The notes under the pieces are model-generated. The model was not told where the DNA came from and did not search any database. It worked only from the letters and a program-made list of their open reading frames with translations. Shown here one piece after another: positions 34,605 to 43,039 of a stretch of DNA of 64,000 bases. The position numbers were made by a program, and so were the translations under genes. The stretch is from positions 3,410,001-3,474,000 of the forward strand of contig JBAGRP010000001.1 in NCBI GenBank assembly GCA_036924855.1, given 5' to 3'. Positions within the stretch are counted from its first letter, which is position 1. Every line of letters begins with the position of its first letter. This DNA is from Nitrobacteraceae bacterium AZCC 2146. Its GTDB lineage: Bacteria; Pseudomonadota; Alphaproteobacteria; Rhizobiales; Xanthobacteraceae.

Positions 34605-35267
34605 TCATGCGGCGCTGCTCTGACCGGGCGCAAGCCCGTCGAGCTTCACCACCGCGTCGGTATCCATCACGAAGCCGAACGCTGTCCTGATGCAGGCAAG
34701 ACCTGCCGCATGCAGCTCCGGCCCGTCCATGCTGTCGACGCAGTCCTCGACCACGATCACCGAGTAGTCGCGGACGTTGGCCGCGGTGGTGGTGGCCAGC
34801 ACGCAGGAATTGGTGTTCACGCCGGTGATCAGCAGCGTGTTGATGCCGTGCGACCGCAGCAGGAAATCAAGGTCGGTACCGAGGAAGCAGTCGTAGCGCT
34901 TCTTGGTGTTGACGATGAAATCCCGGGGGTCGAGCAGATCGGGCATCACGGTGCAGCCGGGACCGCCGATGATGTTGTGCCGCATCACGTTCTTGCGGGT
35001 CGCCCTGGGATCCTCGGCGCGGGTACGCCAGAACGGATTGGCGCGGATTTCCTCGGCGTCGCGATACGACGTCACCTGATGGATCACGGGAATGCCGACA
35101 CTGCGGCACCAGTCAAACAGCCGCTTGTTGGCGGCGATGATGCGGGTCGCGACATCGGGCGTGGTCGGCATGGTCGCGACGCTCATATCGAGATGGCCGC
35201 GATGCAGATCGATCGCGACAACGGCGGCCTTGATGTGATCGACGCCGAGATTCATCTGTTGCTTCAT
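34605..35267 (-). CDS. Isochorismatase-like cysteine hydrolase
   Basis: This is a 220-residue cysteine hydrolase with the Asp-Lys-Cys triad: Asp20 in VAIDLHRGH, Lys122/123 in NTKKRYDCF and Cys155 in NTNSCVLATT. The family contains nicotinamidase, maleamate amidohydrolase (NicF), biuret hydrolase and N-carbamoylsarcosine amidohydrolase. In this setting an amide or carbamoyl hydrolysis releasing ammonia is likely. The start overlaps the stop of the alpha/beta hydrolase gene (ATGA). Confidence 0.92.
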   Translation of the reverse strand: MKQQMNLGVDHIKAAVVAIDLHRGHLDMSVATMPTTPDVATRIIAANKRLFDWCRSVGIPVIHQVTSYRDAEEIRANPFWRTRAEDPRATRKNVMRHNIIGGPGCTVMPDLLDPRDFIVNTKKRYDCFLGTDLDFLLRSHGINTLLITGVNTNSCVLATTTAANVRDYSVIVVEDCVDSMDGPELHAAGLACIRTAFGFVMDTDAVVKLDGLAPGQSSAA

Positions 35268-36505
35268 AGCAGCGGGCTCCAGGAGGTTTTCAGCAGCGCG
35301 CGCTGATCAATCTTGAAACGGTCGGCGAGCCAGTCGGCCAGCACTTCCTGGCCGATGGTGGGATTGTCGTGCTGGCAATGCTCGGCACCGGTCTCGTCCG
35401 GCTCCAGTACCCGTAGCGTCGCATCGACGCCGTGGGCGATGGCATGGTCATAGGTCGAGCGCGCCGCGGTGACGGTGAGCACGTCGTGGCCGCCATGCAG
35501 CACCAGATAGGGACACTTCATGTGCTCGAGATGGCCCTTCAGCGTAAACGGCTTCATCAATTCGTGGGCTTCCTTCATCGTTTTCGCGTCGAACACCCAG
35601 CGAATATGCATCGCGAGGCCAAAATCGTCGCCCTTGCTGCCCCACATGTCGTGCACCGACCACACCGCGCCGTGCGAGATCGCCGCCGCCAGCCGCGGCT
35701 CGTAGCAGGCGGCGCGCGCGGCGTAGTAACCGCCCATGCTGGAGCCGCACACCGCGATCCGGCTCATGTCGACGTCAGAACGCTTTTCCAGCCAATCGAT
35801 GCACTTGCCGATCGGCACTTCCGAGTCGGCGCGGGTGACGACGCCGTGGCGACGCAGCGTACCGCCCTGCCCGGGCCCGTCGATCATCAGCACCGAGATG
35901 CCGCGCTGCAGACAGCCATGGGCCTGGATGAACCACATCTCGTCCTTGATGGAATCGAGACCGCCCATGCAGATCAGCACCGGCATCTTGTCGCCGGGGA
36001 ATGGCGCACGGATGAAATAACCGCAGATCGGCTTGCCCGGCTCGTAGGGAATCTCGACGACTTCGCCGGGCGGATTGAGGTGGCCGATGAATTTGTGCGA
36101 GCAGGCTTCCATTTTCTCGAAGGTCGGCAGCCGACGGGCGTCGTCCGGCTCGAGATGGAATTCGGCCTGGCGGTAGTAATCCGCGGCGCGCAAAAAGCAG
36201 TTCATCGCAGTGCGGATATGGCCGAGCTTCTCCTCGGCGAGGCCGCGCTGCCAGTTGCGGTCGGCGATCACCATCCATTCGGCGTGCCAGCTCTCCAGAT
36301 CGCCGGGGATCATCCGCGATCCCGCCAGCATGATCTCGCTGACGCTGCCGCCGCCTTCCTGGGTCTCGCCGAGGCCGCGGCGGAATTGATAGGCCAGCCA
36401 GGGATGTTCCGGCCAGTGGTGCCAGCCGAACGGCTCGTAATGCGGCCCGCGATCGGCGGTGATTTCCTCGATGGCGCTTTCGCTGATGGGATTCACTGCT
36501 GCCAT
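35264..36505 (-). CDS. Alpha/beta hydrolase, 2,6-dihydroxypseudooxynicotine hydrolase-like
   Basis: This is a 413-residue protein. An N-terminal helical lid domain (FRRGLGETQEGGGSVSEIML; WHAEWMVIADR, residues ~41-83) precedes an alpha/beta-hydrolase core with the nucleophile elbow CGSSMGGYY (Ser256), the LHGGHDVLT strand and His in AEHCQHDN. This two-domain layout is that of the C-C hydrolase of Arthrobacter nicotine degradation and its relatives. It is the first gene of the leftward operon, reading away from the GntR gene. The ATG at 36505 is preferred over GTG 36562. Confidence 0.85.
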   Translation of the reverse strand: MAAVNPISESAIEEITADRGPHYEPFGWHHWPEHPWLAYQFRRGLGETQEGGGSVSEIMLAGSRMIPGDLESWHAEWMVIADRNWQRGLAEEKLGHIRTAMNCFLRAADYYRQAEFHLEPDDARRLPTFEKMEACSHKFIGHLNPPGEVVEIPYEPGKPICGYFIRAPFPGDKMPVLICMGGLDSIKDEMWFIQAHGCLQRGISVLMIDGPGQGGTLRRHGVVTRADSEVPIGKCIDWLEKRSDVDMSRIAVCGSSMGGYYAARAACYEPRLAAAISHGAVWSVHDMWGSKGDDFGLAMHIRWVFDAKTMKEAHELMKPFTLKGHLEHMKCPYLVLHGGHDVLTVTAARSTYDHAIAHGVDATLRVLEPDETGAEHCQHDNPTIGQEVLADWLADRFKIDQRALLKTSWSPLL

Positions 36506-36702
36506 GAGAACTAGCGCCACTTTTACCATTGTCCGGGTGACTGCATCTTTGCCAAGTGGCACCCCGAGTCAACGAAAATTACATACACTTTATCCACTGC
36601 ATATCATTTCTGCGCCATGCCTCATTTATATGCGCGATATTTATGCAGCAAATCCGGCATATTCTTGTATGCTGAGAACTGAGCTGGACCATCCTCATTC
36701 TT

Positions 36703-36716
36703 AAGTGTACTCACTT
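36703..36716. promoter_or_regulatory. Possible operator AAGTG-TACT-CACTT in GntR divergent promoter
   Basis: A perfect 5-4-5 inverted repeat lies 21 bases before the GntR start. A related half-site (CATACACTTTA, about 36583-36593) lies nearer the hydrolase gene. The 232-base spacer (36506-36737) is strikingly AT-rich for this genome, as expected of a regulated divergent promoter. Confidence 0.35.
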
Positions 36717-36737
36717 TACTGGATCGCGAGCCTTGGA

Positions 36738-37487
36738 ATGACCGATCAGCCGGAAGCCATCCCGTTCGAACCGACCGCGCTGCTGCGCGCCGGCAACCGT
36801 TCACTGTCGGTGATGGACCAGATCCGCGACGCCATCCTGGACGGCTCGGTCAGCGCCGGCGAGCGGATCAACGAGGTCCGCATCAGCAAGACCCTGGCGG
36901 TGTCGCGGACCCCGGTGCGCGCCGCGCTGCAGGCGCTGGCTGGCGAAGGCCTGCTCGATTACGCGCCGAACCGCGGTTTCACGGTGCGCGAATTCCCGCT
37001 CGATGCCATCGTCGATGCCTATGAGATCCGTGCCTCACTGGAAGGCGTCGCCGCGCGCTTTGCCGCCGAACGCGGGCTCAACGCGGACGAGCGCGCCATT
37101 GTCGAGCAAAGCCTGGTCGCCGGCGACAGACTGCTGGAGCGCGGCTCGTTCGAGCCCGGCGATCTCATCCGCTATCGCCGCATCAATGGCGATTTCCACG
37201 ACACCCTGCTGGGCGCAGCGCGCAACCGCATGCTCACCGAGATGATCCGGATCTGCCACCATGTGCCGATGTCGTCGAGCCGCAACATCGTCGCCTTCGA
37301 GCACCGCGACGTCCGCCGCCGCCACGACGACCATCATCGCATCTACGAGGCGATCATGGCGCGCGAACCGTATCGCGCGGAAATCCTGATGCGCGAGCAC
37401 GTCTCGGGCGTGAAGGCGTCGCTGGTCAAATCGCTCACCGAACGCGGCGAGCCTATCGACATGACAGATGCCGCAAAGACCGGCTGA
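36738..37487 (+). CDS. GntR-family regulator (FadR/FCD subfamily)
   Basis: This 249-residue regulator has an N-terminal winged helix (MDQIRDAILDGSVSAGERINEVRISKTLAVSRTPVRAALQAL) and a C-terminal FCD ligand domain with the metal-binding Asp and His residues (IRYRRINGDFHDTLL, then RRHDDHHRIYEAI). It is divergent from the long hydrolase/importer operon and is the obvious candidate for controlling it. RidA follows 17 bases downstream on the same strand. ATG 36738 (MTDQPEAIPF) is chosen over the earlier ATG at 36705. Confidence 0.92.
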   Translation: MTDQPEAIPFEPTALLRAGNRSLSVMDQIRDAILDGSVSAGERINEVRISKTLAVSRTPVRAALQALAGEGLLDYAPNRGFTVREFPLDAIVDAYEIRASLEGVAARFAAERGLNADERAIVEQSLVAGDRLLERGSFEPGDLIRYRRINGDFHDTLLGAARNRMLTEMIRICHHVPMSSSRNIVAFEHRDVRRRHDDHHRIYEAIMAREPYRAEILMREHVSGVKASLVKSLTERGEPIDMTDAAKTG

Positions 37488-37504
37488 TCGAACCTGGAGA
37501 ACGC

Positions 37505-37894
37505 ATGCCGCCGATCTTTCACATGATTCCCACCGCGCCGACCCCGGTGGCGCCGTTCAGCCATGCCGTCGAAAGCGATGGCTGGGTGTTCGTGACCGGG
37601 CAGATGCCCACCGATCCCGACAACGACAGCGCGCTGCTGCCGGAGGGCGTGCAGGCGCAGACGCGGCGGGTGCTGGACAATCTGATCCTGGTGCTGCGCG
37701 GCGTCGGGCTCGGACTGGAGCACGTCGTCTCCGTCCGCATCTACCTGACCGAATTCAAGCAGGACTACGCCGCCATGAACGCGATCTATGCCAGCTACTT
37801 TCCGGACGACCGGCGGCCTGCCCGCACCTGCATCGGCGTCACCGGACTGGCGCGGGATGCCTGCGTCGAGATCGATCTCGTCGCAAAGCGCTGA
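37505..37894 (+). CDS. RidA-family enamine/imine deaminase
   Basis: This 129-residue Rid-family protein has FSHAVESDGWVFVTGQMP, then LDNLILVLRGVGLGLEHVVSVRIYLTEF and the C-terminal RPARTCIGVTGLARDACVEIDLVAKR containing the catalytic-type Arg. RidA proteins hydrolyse reactive enamines/imines released by PLP enzymes or ring opening, which suits a pathway with enamide intermediates. It is probably co-transcribed with the GntR gene (CTGGAGA ribosome binding site). The last base lies 6 bases from the convergent dehydrogenase gene. Confidence 0.93.
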   Translation: MPPIFHMIPTAPTPVAPFSHAVESDGWVFVTGQMPTDPDNDSALLPEGVQAQTRRVLDNLILVLRGVGLGLEHVVSVRIYLTEFKQDYAAMNAIYASYFPDDRRPARTCIGVTGLARDACVEIDLVAKR

Positions 37895-37900
37895 TCTCCG

Positions 37901-38806
37901 TTATCCGGCGTCCGTTTTTGCGTCGCCATGCGATGCCTTGATAATGCGTGCCAGCACCGGCCAGTACAGATCGCCGAAGCCGGCCTCGGTGGCTTCGGCG
38001 AGCAATCTGTCGGCCAGTTCGGCGCCTTCCAGTCGGATATCGACAGTCGTCGCCAGATCGAGCGCATAACTGATGTCCTTGCGGGCATAGTGCGTGGAGA
38101 AGGCGCGCTCCGGAAACGCATCCGGCAGCATCGCTTTCATGCCGTGATTGCGCAGGGCAAAACTGTCGGCCGATCCCTTGGCCAGGGTTTCGAACAGCAA
38201 TTTTCCGTCGAGCCCGGCGCGCTTCGCCGTCTCCAGTGCTTCGGCGAGCGCCACCACGGTCTGCATCAGCACCATGTTGTTGAGGATCTTCACCACCTGC
38301 CCGGCGCCGACCGCGCCGCAATGGGTGATGTCGGTAGCAAAGGTCGCGATCAGCGGCTTGAGCTTCGCGAAGGTGGCCTCGTCGGCGCCGACCATGACGC
38401 TGAGCGTGCCCTCCTCCGCAGCCTGCCGGGTCCGCGCGATCGGCGCATCGGCATAGAAGGCGCCCTTGGCGGCGAAGCGTTTCGCCAGTGCGCGGGTCGG
38501 CTCCACGGCCGACGTGCCGAGATCGACGACGGTGTGGCGGGCTTGCGCATGGGCCAGCAGGCCATCGGGCCCATCGCATACCGCCTCGACATGCTTGCCG
38601 CTCGGCAGCGCGAGAATGATCACGTCGCATTTGGCGGCGAGGTCGGCCAGCGAGACCGCACGGATCACGCCGGATTCGGCAAGGCGCTCAAGCGGCGCGT
38701 CGGCGCGGTCGAAACCGAACACGGCGGATCCACTCTTGCGCGCGAGATTGCGACAGATCGGCTCGCCCATGACGCCGAGACCGATGAAACCAATGGCACC
38801 CGTCAT
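37901..38806 (-). CDS. 3-hydroxyisobutyrate dehydrogenase-family NAD(P)-dependent oxidoreductase
   Basis: This is a 301-residue beta-hydroxyacid dehydrogenase. It has the Rossmann motif IGFIGLGVMGEPICRNLARK, LPSGKHVEAVCDG, the substrate-binding DLGTSAVEPTRAL, GCGQVVKILNNM-like (GAGQVVKILNNMVLMQ) with the catalytic Lys, and the KD-x-x-A-L segment KDISYALDLA. It probably oxidises or reduces a beta-hydroxy acid or semialdehyde, such as a ring-opened formyl acid. GGGAGG precedes the ATG. It belongs to the leftward gene group 37901-42995. Confidence 0.92.
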   Translation of the reverse strand: MTGAIGFIGLGVMGEPICRNLARKSGSAVFGFDRADAPLERLAESGVIRAVSLADLAAKCDVIILALPSGKHVEAVCDGPDGLLAHAQARHTVVDLGTSAVEPTRALAKRFAAKGAFYADAPIARTRQAAEEGTLSVMVGADEATFAKLKPLIATFATDITHCGAVGAGQVVKILNNMVLMQTVVALAEALETAKRAGLDGKLLFETLAKGSADSFALRNHGMKAMLPDAFPERAFSTHYARKDISYALDLATTVDIRLEGAELADRLLAEATEAGFGDLYWPVLARIIKASHGDAKTDAG

Positions 38807-38840
38807 GCCATCCTCCCTGCTCTGAAGACCTTATCGTGTT

Positions 38841-39806
38841 TCAGAGATCTAGCAGGCTCTTCGCGGTTCCGCCCAGAATCTTCGCCTTGTCGTGCGGGCT
38901 GAGCGTGGTGGTGTTCACCCGGTCGGTACCGGCCTTGTTGGAGGCGAACGGCCAGTCCACCGAAAACATGATGCGATCAATGCCCATCTCGGCAACGCTG
39001 CAGGCCAGCGCTGTATCGGAGAAATTGCCGCTGGTGGTCAGGTAAAAGTGCTTGCGAAACGTTTCGCTGAAGGTGAGGCCGCCGTCCATCGGGCGATGCA
39101 GCAGATCGTTGATCCGCCACAGCAGGAACGGCAGGCCTTCCCCGAGATGGCCGAGAATGATCTTCAGCCGCGGATATTCGGCGAACACGCCCGATAGCAC
39201 CATGCGGATCGCCTGATTGGCGGTCTCCGCCGTAAAACCCCAGACCGGGCCGTTGAGTTCGGGAAATTTGCGGGCGTAGTCGTTGTAGTAGACCTCGGAC
39301 ACCGCCGGGCTGGGAAACGCCGGATGCAGATAGAGCGGCACGTCGAGCGCCTGCGCGCGGGCGAAGATCGGCCAGAACTGTTTCTCGTCGAGAAATTTGC
39401 CGTTGGTCAGGCCGTTGACCAGCGCGCCCTTGAAACGGAGTTCGGTGACGCTGCGTTCGAGTTCATCGGCGGCGGCTTCCGGCGCCGGCGTCGGCAGCAC
39501 CGCAAAACCGGCGAAGCGCGTCGGATGAACTGATATCAGACCAGCAAGCCGGTCATTGGTCTGCGTCGCGATCCGCACCGCGGTGGCGGGATCGAGCTTC
39601 TGCGTCCCGGGGCCGCCATGGGACAGCACCTGGATATCGATGCCGGCCTCGTCCATCTCGCGCAGGCGGATCTCGCCGATGTCGAACAGGCGCTGTTCGA
39701 TGTGTGGCGGGCGCTTCTGCTCGTTGGCGGCAAACAGCGCGACCAGGTCGGCATCGCAATAGTGCTCTTCAAGCGCGATGGTGAGCGGCTTCGGCGTGAT
39801 GGCCAT
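38841..39806 (-). CDS. ACMSD-family amidohydrolase, copy 2 (resorcylate-decarboxylase-like)
   Basis: This is a 321-residue amidohydrolase-2 protein that opens with TIALEEHYCDADL, i.e. the Glu-x-His arrangement of gamma-resorcylate and related decarboxylases rather than HxH. Further metal/catalytic residues are seen in LYLHPAFP, ILGHLGEGLPF and SVDWPFA. It may decarboxylate or hydrolyse a ring-derived acid. It lies 1 base after the cytosine-deaminase-like gene stop and about 30 bases before the dehydrogenase gene. Confidence 0.9.
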   Translation of the reverse strand: MAITPKPLTIALEEHYCDADLVALFAANEQKRPPHIEQRLFDIGEIRLREMDEAGIDIQVLSHGGPGTQKLDPATAVRIATQTNDRLAGLISVHPTRFAGFAVLPTPAPEAAADELERSVTELRFKGALVNGLTNGKFLDEKQFWPIFARAQALDVPLYLHPAFPSPAVSEVYYNDYARKFPELNGPVWGFTAETANQAIRMVLSGVFAEYPRLKIILGHLGEGLPFLLWRINDLLHRPMDGGLTFSETFRKHFYLTTSGNFSDTALACSVAEMGIDRIMFSVDWPFASNKAGTDRVNTTTLSPHDKAKILGGTAKSLLDL

Positions 39807-39807
39807 C

Positions 39808-41076
39808 TTATACGCCCTGCTTTGGCGGCAGTTCGAAGGTGCGGCGGCGCTCGACCTTGCTTTCCGCGATGAGTTTTCCTTTGCGGATCACCCAGCGCCG
39901 CGGCGTCCGCGTCGCAAAAGCCTCGCGCGCGTCGCGGGCATCAAGCACGACGAGATCCGCGACGGCGCCGACCGTCACGCCGGACGTCGGCAACCGCAGC
40001 GCTTTGGCGCCATGGCTGGTGACCATCTCCATCACGGTGAGAATCTCGGCGGGCTGGCTCATGTGCGAGGCATGGCAGAGCAGGAACGCGATCTCGAGCG
40101 GGTCGTTCTGACCGAACGGATAGAAGGTGTCGTGCACGCAGTCCTGCCCGCAGGCGACGTTGACGCCGGCCGCCAGCAATTCCTTCACCTGCGTGACGCC
40201 GCGGCGTTTTGGATAGTCGTCGAGCCGGCCCTGCAGCATCAGGTTGGTGGCGGGATTGGCGATCATGTTGACGTTGGCTTCGTGAAGCCGGGCGATCACG
40301 TGATCGGCGTAGTCGCGCGGATAGCTCGCCAGCGCGCAGGTGTGGCCGGCGGTGACGCGGCCCTGCCAGCCGTTCTTGATGGTCAGTTCGGCGAGCACTT
40401 CCAGCGTCCGCGCCTGGGGATTGTCGGTCTCGTCGACATGCATGTCGACGTCGGCGTCGAATTCTCTGGCGATCTCGAACACGATCTCGATGTGCCGGCG
40501 ACTGTCCGCCGGTGACGCCTCGTTGAACGGCATGCCGCCGACCACATCGACACCGAGCTTCATCACCTCGCGCATCAGGGCTTCGGTACCGGGCGATTTT
40601 ACGATGCCTTCCTGCGGAAAGGCGACGATCTGGATATCGATCAAGCCGCGAAAGCGTTCGCGGGCGCGGATCAGGCCTTCCGCCGGGCGCGTGCCGCCGA
40701 TCGGATCGACATCCACATGGGTTCGCAGATGGGAGATGCCGTTTTCGATGGCGCGCGTCAGCACCCGCGACGCCCGATCGGCGATTTCCTCCACGGTGTA
40801 GTTGCGCTTGATCTCCCAGAGGATCTCGATCGCCTCGGTGAGCGTGCCCGACACATTGACCGGCGCGCGCTCCGAGATCAGCGCCTTGTCGAGATGGATA
40901 TGCGGCTCGACAAAACCCGGCACGGCCATGCGGCCCTCGGCATCCAGCGTCAATGTCGCGGCCTTTGACACCGAAGGCTGTTCGATGCTGACGAAGCGGC
41001 CATCGGCGATGCCGAGGTCACGCAGGCCCTCGGTGCTCGGGAGCACGACATTCTTGACGAGGATATCGAGCGGCAT
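39808..41076 (-). CDS. Cytosine deaminase-like amidohydrolase
   Basis: This is a 422-residue amidohydrolase of the CodA group. It has the HxH motif in VPGFVEPHIHLDKAL, the third ligand in ISHLRTHVDVDP, DMHVDETDNPQARTLE, RVTAGHTCALAS and the catalytic Asp in VACGQDCVHDTFYPFG. Related enzymes deaminate cytosine, isoguanine, creatinine or s-triazine derivatives, so the true substrate is open. The ATG at 41076 has a GAGG ribosome binding site; the TTG 12 bases further up is in frame. Confidence 0.92.
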   Translation of the reverse strand: MPLDILVKNVVLPSTEGLRDLGIADGRFVSIEQPSVSKAATLTLDAEGRMAVPGFVEPHIHLDKALISERAPVNVSGTLTEAIEILWEIKRNYTVEEIADRASRVLTRAIENGISHLRTHVDVDPIGGTRPAEGLIRARERFRGLIDIQIVAFPQEGIVKSPGTEALMREVMKLGVDVVGGMPFNEASPADSRRHIEIVFEIAREFDADVDMHVDETDNPQARTLEVLAELTIKNGWQGRVTAGHTCALASYPRDYADHVIARLHEANVNMIANPATNLMLQGRLDDYPKRRGVTQVKELLAAGVNVACGQDCVHDTFYPFGQNDPLEIAFLLCHASHMSQPAEILTVMEMVTSHGAKALRLPTSGVTVGAVADLVVLDARDAREAFATRTPRRWVIRKGKLIAESKVERRRTFELPPKQGV

Positions 41077-41124
41077 CGGGGACCTCAATGTTGAAGCAGA
41101 TCAGATCGCAATATCGGCAGTGTA

Positions 41125-41157
41125 CTCCCTCTCCCCGTTCTTCACGGGGAGAGGGAG
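41125..41157. repeat. 13-base hairpin between enamidase and deaminase genes
   Basis: CTCCCTCTCCCCG (41125-41137) and its exact complement (41145-41157) enclose a 7-base loop. No T-run follows on either strand, so it is more likely an mRNA-stabilising or REP-type hairpin than a terminator. It lies just after the enamidase-like stop. Confidence 0.8.
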
Positions 41158-41166
41158 GTTAATACT

Positions 41167-42366
41167 CTATGCGTTCTGGACAACCGCGGGCACCTTGTCG
41201 GCCGGCGGCGTATTGCGGCTGCGCCCGCAGCGCACGATGCCGTCGATGACGACCATGCCAATGCCGGCGAGATCGCCGAGTTCGATGCTTTCCAGCAGCG
41301 TATTGCCGGCGCTATGCTGGGCGCGATCGAGAAACACGAAATCGGCGGCGCGTCCGGCCTCGATCAACCCACAATCCAGCCGCTGGATGCGTGCGGTGTT
41401 GCCGGTGGCAAAGCAGATCGCGTCCTGCGCCCGCATGCCGCCGACGCCGCACAGCAGCGAGATCAGCCTGAGGATACCGAGCGGCTGCACGCCGGAGCCG
41501 GCCGGCGAGTCGGTGCCGAGGATCACGCGTTCGAGGCAACCCAGTCGCTTCGCGGTCTGCGCCGCAAAGATCGCGATCTTCTCATTGCCATTGTGGACGA
41601 TCTCGATGGCGCGGACGGATTTCTCGCAGAGTTCGAGCACCTGCGCCTGGGGCAGCGCGGTGTGGCCGCCATTGATGTGGCCGATCACATCGGCGTCGGC
41701 TTCCAGCACCACGTCCTTGTCGATCATGCCGGAGCCGGGAATCGACGGACCGCCGGTGTGGATGATGGTGCGCATGCCGTGCTTGCGCGCCCATGCCACC
41801 ATCTGCTTCGCCTCCGGCCCGGCCTTGACGGTGCCGAGACCGATTTCGGCGATGCGCGACACGCCGGCCGCAGCAAGCTCGATGAAATCCGCTTCGGTCA
41901 TGCCCTGCTGCACGATCACCGCACCGGCCATCACCTTGGCGCCGAGCGGATGAAAATTCCGGAACGCGCGCTCGGCGGTGATCGCCAGCGCCTTGACGCC
42001 GACGATATCGCCGGGCCGGCCGGGCAGATGCACCTCGCCGGCGGAGAGCAGCGTGGTGACGCCGCCATGCACGGTGGATTCGATCCAGCCGAGCTGGTTC
42101 TGCCGCGGCGTCCAGTCGCCGAACACCGGATGGGTGTGGGAATCGATCAGGCCGGGCGCCACCGACGAGCCCTGCGCGTCGATCAGGGTGTCCGGCTTCT
42201 CGGTGTCGCAATCCGCGTATTTGCCGACAGCGGAGATACGACCGGCGGTGCAGACGATGGTGTCGGCGTCGAGGATCGGCTGCTGGATGTCGCCCGACAG
42301 CAGCAGCCCGATGTTCTTGATGACGAGCTTGCCGGCCGGCTTTGCGGCGGCTTGTTCGTGGGCCAT
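41167..42366 (-). CDS. Enamidase homologue (nicotinate-fermentation-type amidohydrolase)
   Basis: This is a 399-residue amidohydrolase that resembles enamidase of Eubacterium barkeri along its length as I recall that sequence: KNIGLLLSGDIQQPILDADT, LIDSHTHPVFGDWTPRQ, STVHGGVTTLLSAG, IAEIGLGTVKAG, IIHTGGPSIPGSGM, GHINGG, LGTDSPAGSGVQPLGILR and the end SRNTPPA. Likely metal ligands are His77, His79, Glu174 (in place of carboxylated Lys), His203, His230 and Asp284. Enamidase opens 6-oxo-1,4,5,6-tetrahydronicotinate to 2-formylglutarate. GGAGA precedes the ATG. No nicotinate hydroxylase or hydroxynicotinate reductase is seen nearby. Confidence 0.88.
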   Translation of the reverse strand: MAHEQAAAKPAGKLVIKNIGLLLSGDIQQPILDADTIVCTAGRISAVGKYADCDTEKPDTLIDAQGSSVAPGLIDSHTHPVFGDWTPRQNQLGWIESTVHGGVTTLLSAGEVHLPGRPGDIVGVKALAITAERAFRNFHPLGAKVMAGAVIVQQGMTEADFIELAAAGVSRIAEIGLGTVKAGPEAKQMVAWARKHGMRTIIHTGGPSIPGSGMIDKDVVLEADADVIGHINGGHTALPQAQVLELCEKSVRAIEIVHNGNEKIAIFAAQTAKRLGCLERVILGTDSPAGSGVQPLGILRLISLLCGVGGMRAQDAICFATGNTARIQRLDCGLIEAGRAADFVFLDRAQHSAGNTLLESIELGDLAGIGMVVIDGIVRCGRSRNTPPADKVPAVVQNA

Positions 42367-42410
42367 GGAATTCTCCGAGAGTGAAGGAAAGTGACTAAGG
42401 CGGCGGCCGA

Positions 42411-42995
42411 TCAGATCATGCCGTCGATGCCGATGACGTCCTTGAGCAGCAACCCGCCGACGCGCGCCGCGGGCCGGCCGCTGTCGGTAACGGCGATGGC
42501 AACAACGATCTCGCCGCGACGCGGCGCATCGGAAACGCGCGCTTCGATGGCATCGAAATGGCTGCGTACCTTGGCGGCGTCCTTATGCCCCAGCGGAAGG
42601 TCGATGGCGGCGCCGATGCCGCCGATCTTTTTCGCCGACGGAATCAGCGCCGCGCCTTTCTCGACCGCAGCGCGCAGCCCGGCGCCCATCTTCGGATGCA
42701 TCAAGGCGGCGGCGTGTTCGAGTTCGCCGTCCTCGCCGACGATCGCGGCCTTGCCAAAGCTGTGCGCCGCGCCGGGCGCGATGCCCAGCGCCTCGACGCA
42801 GCGACGGCCAAGCAGATCGCCGAGTTCGAGACCGATCTCGGAGAGTTCGGCGAGGTCCTCCACGTAGCGGCCGGCAAACGGATTGACGATCACTGCCATG
42901 GCAAGCGCGCGCCGCGTCGGCGGGTCGATCGGCCGCCCCATCTCCATGTGGGTCTCGTCGAGCTGCACGACGATCTTGCGAATGACGGCTTTCAT
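42411..42995 (-). CDS. DUF1185 'amino acid synthesis' family protein
   Basis: This is a 194-residue protein. It opens MKAVIRKIVVQLDETHMEMG, then AMAVIVNPFAGRYVEDLAEL, AIVGEDGELEHAAALMHPKMG and ends RVGGLLLKDVIGIDGMI, the usual features of DUF1185/AA_synth proteins. The biochemical role is unknown; these genes recur beside transporters and amidohydrolases. The ATG at 42995 has a GAGG ribosome binding site; the frame opens at 43040. Located between the PotABCD-type importer and the enamidase gene. Confidence 0.85.
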   Translation of the reverse strand: MKAVIRKIVVQLDETHMEMGRPIDPPTRRALAMAVIVNPFAGRYVEDLAELSEIGLELGDLLGRRCVEALGIAPGAAHSFGKAAIVGEDGELEHAAALMHPKMGAGLRAAVEKGAALIPSAKKIGGIGAAIDLPLGHKDAAKVRSHFDAIEARVSDAPRRGEIVVAIAVTDSGRPAARVGGLLLKDVIGIDGMI

Positions 42996-43039
42996 GGGGG
43001 GCCTCGACATTTGAATGGAGCGATAGGTGGGCCGTGGCA

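Noticed and set aside
41125..41157. Intrinsic terminator between enamidase and deaminase genes
   Set aside because: Perfect stem but no T-run on either strand, so listed as a hairpin repeat instead.
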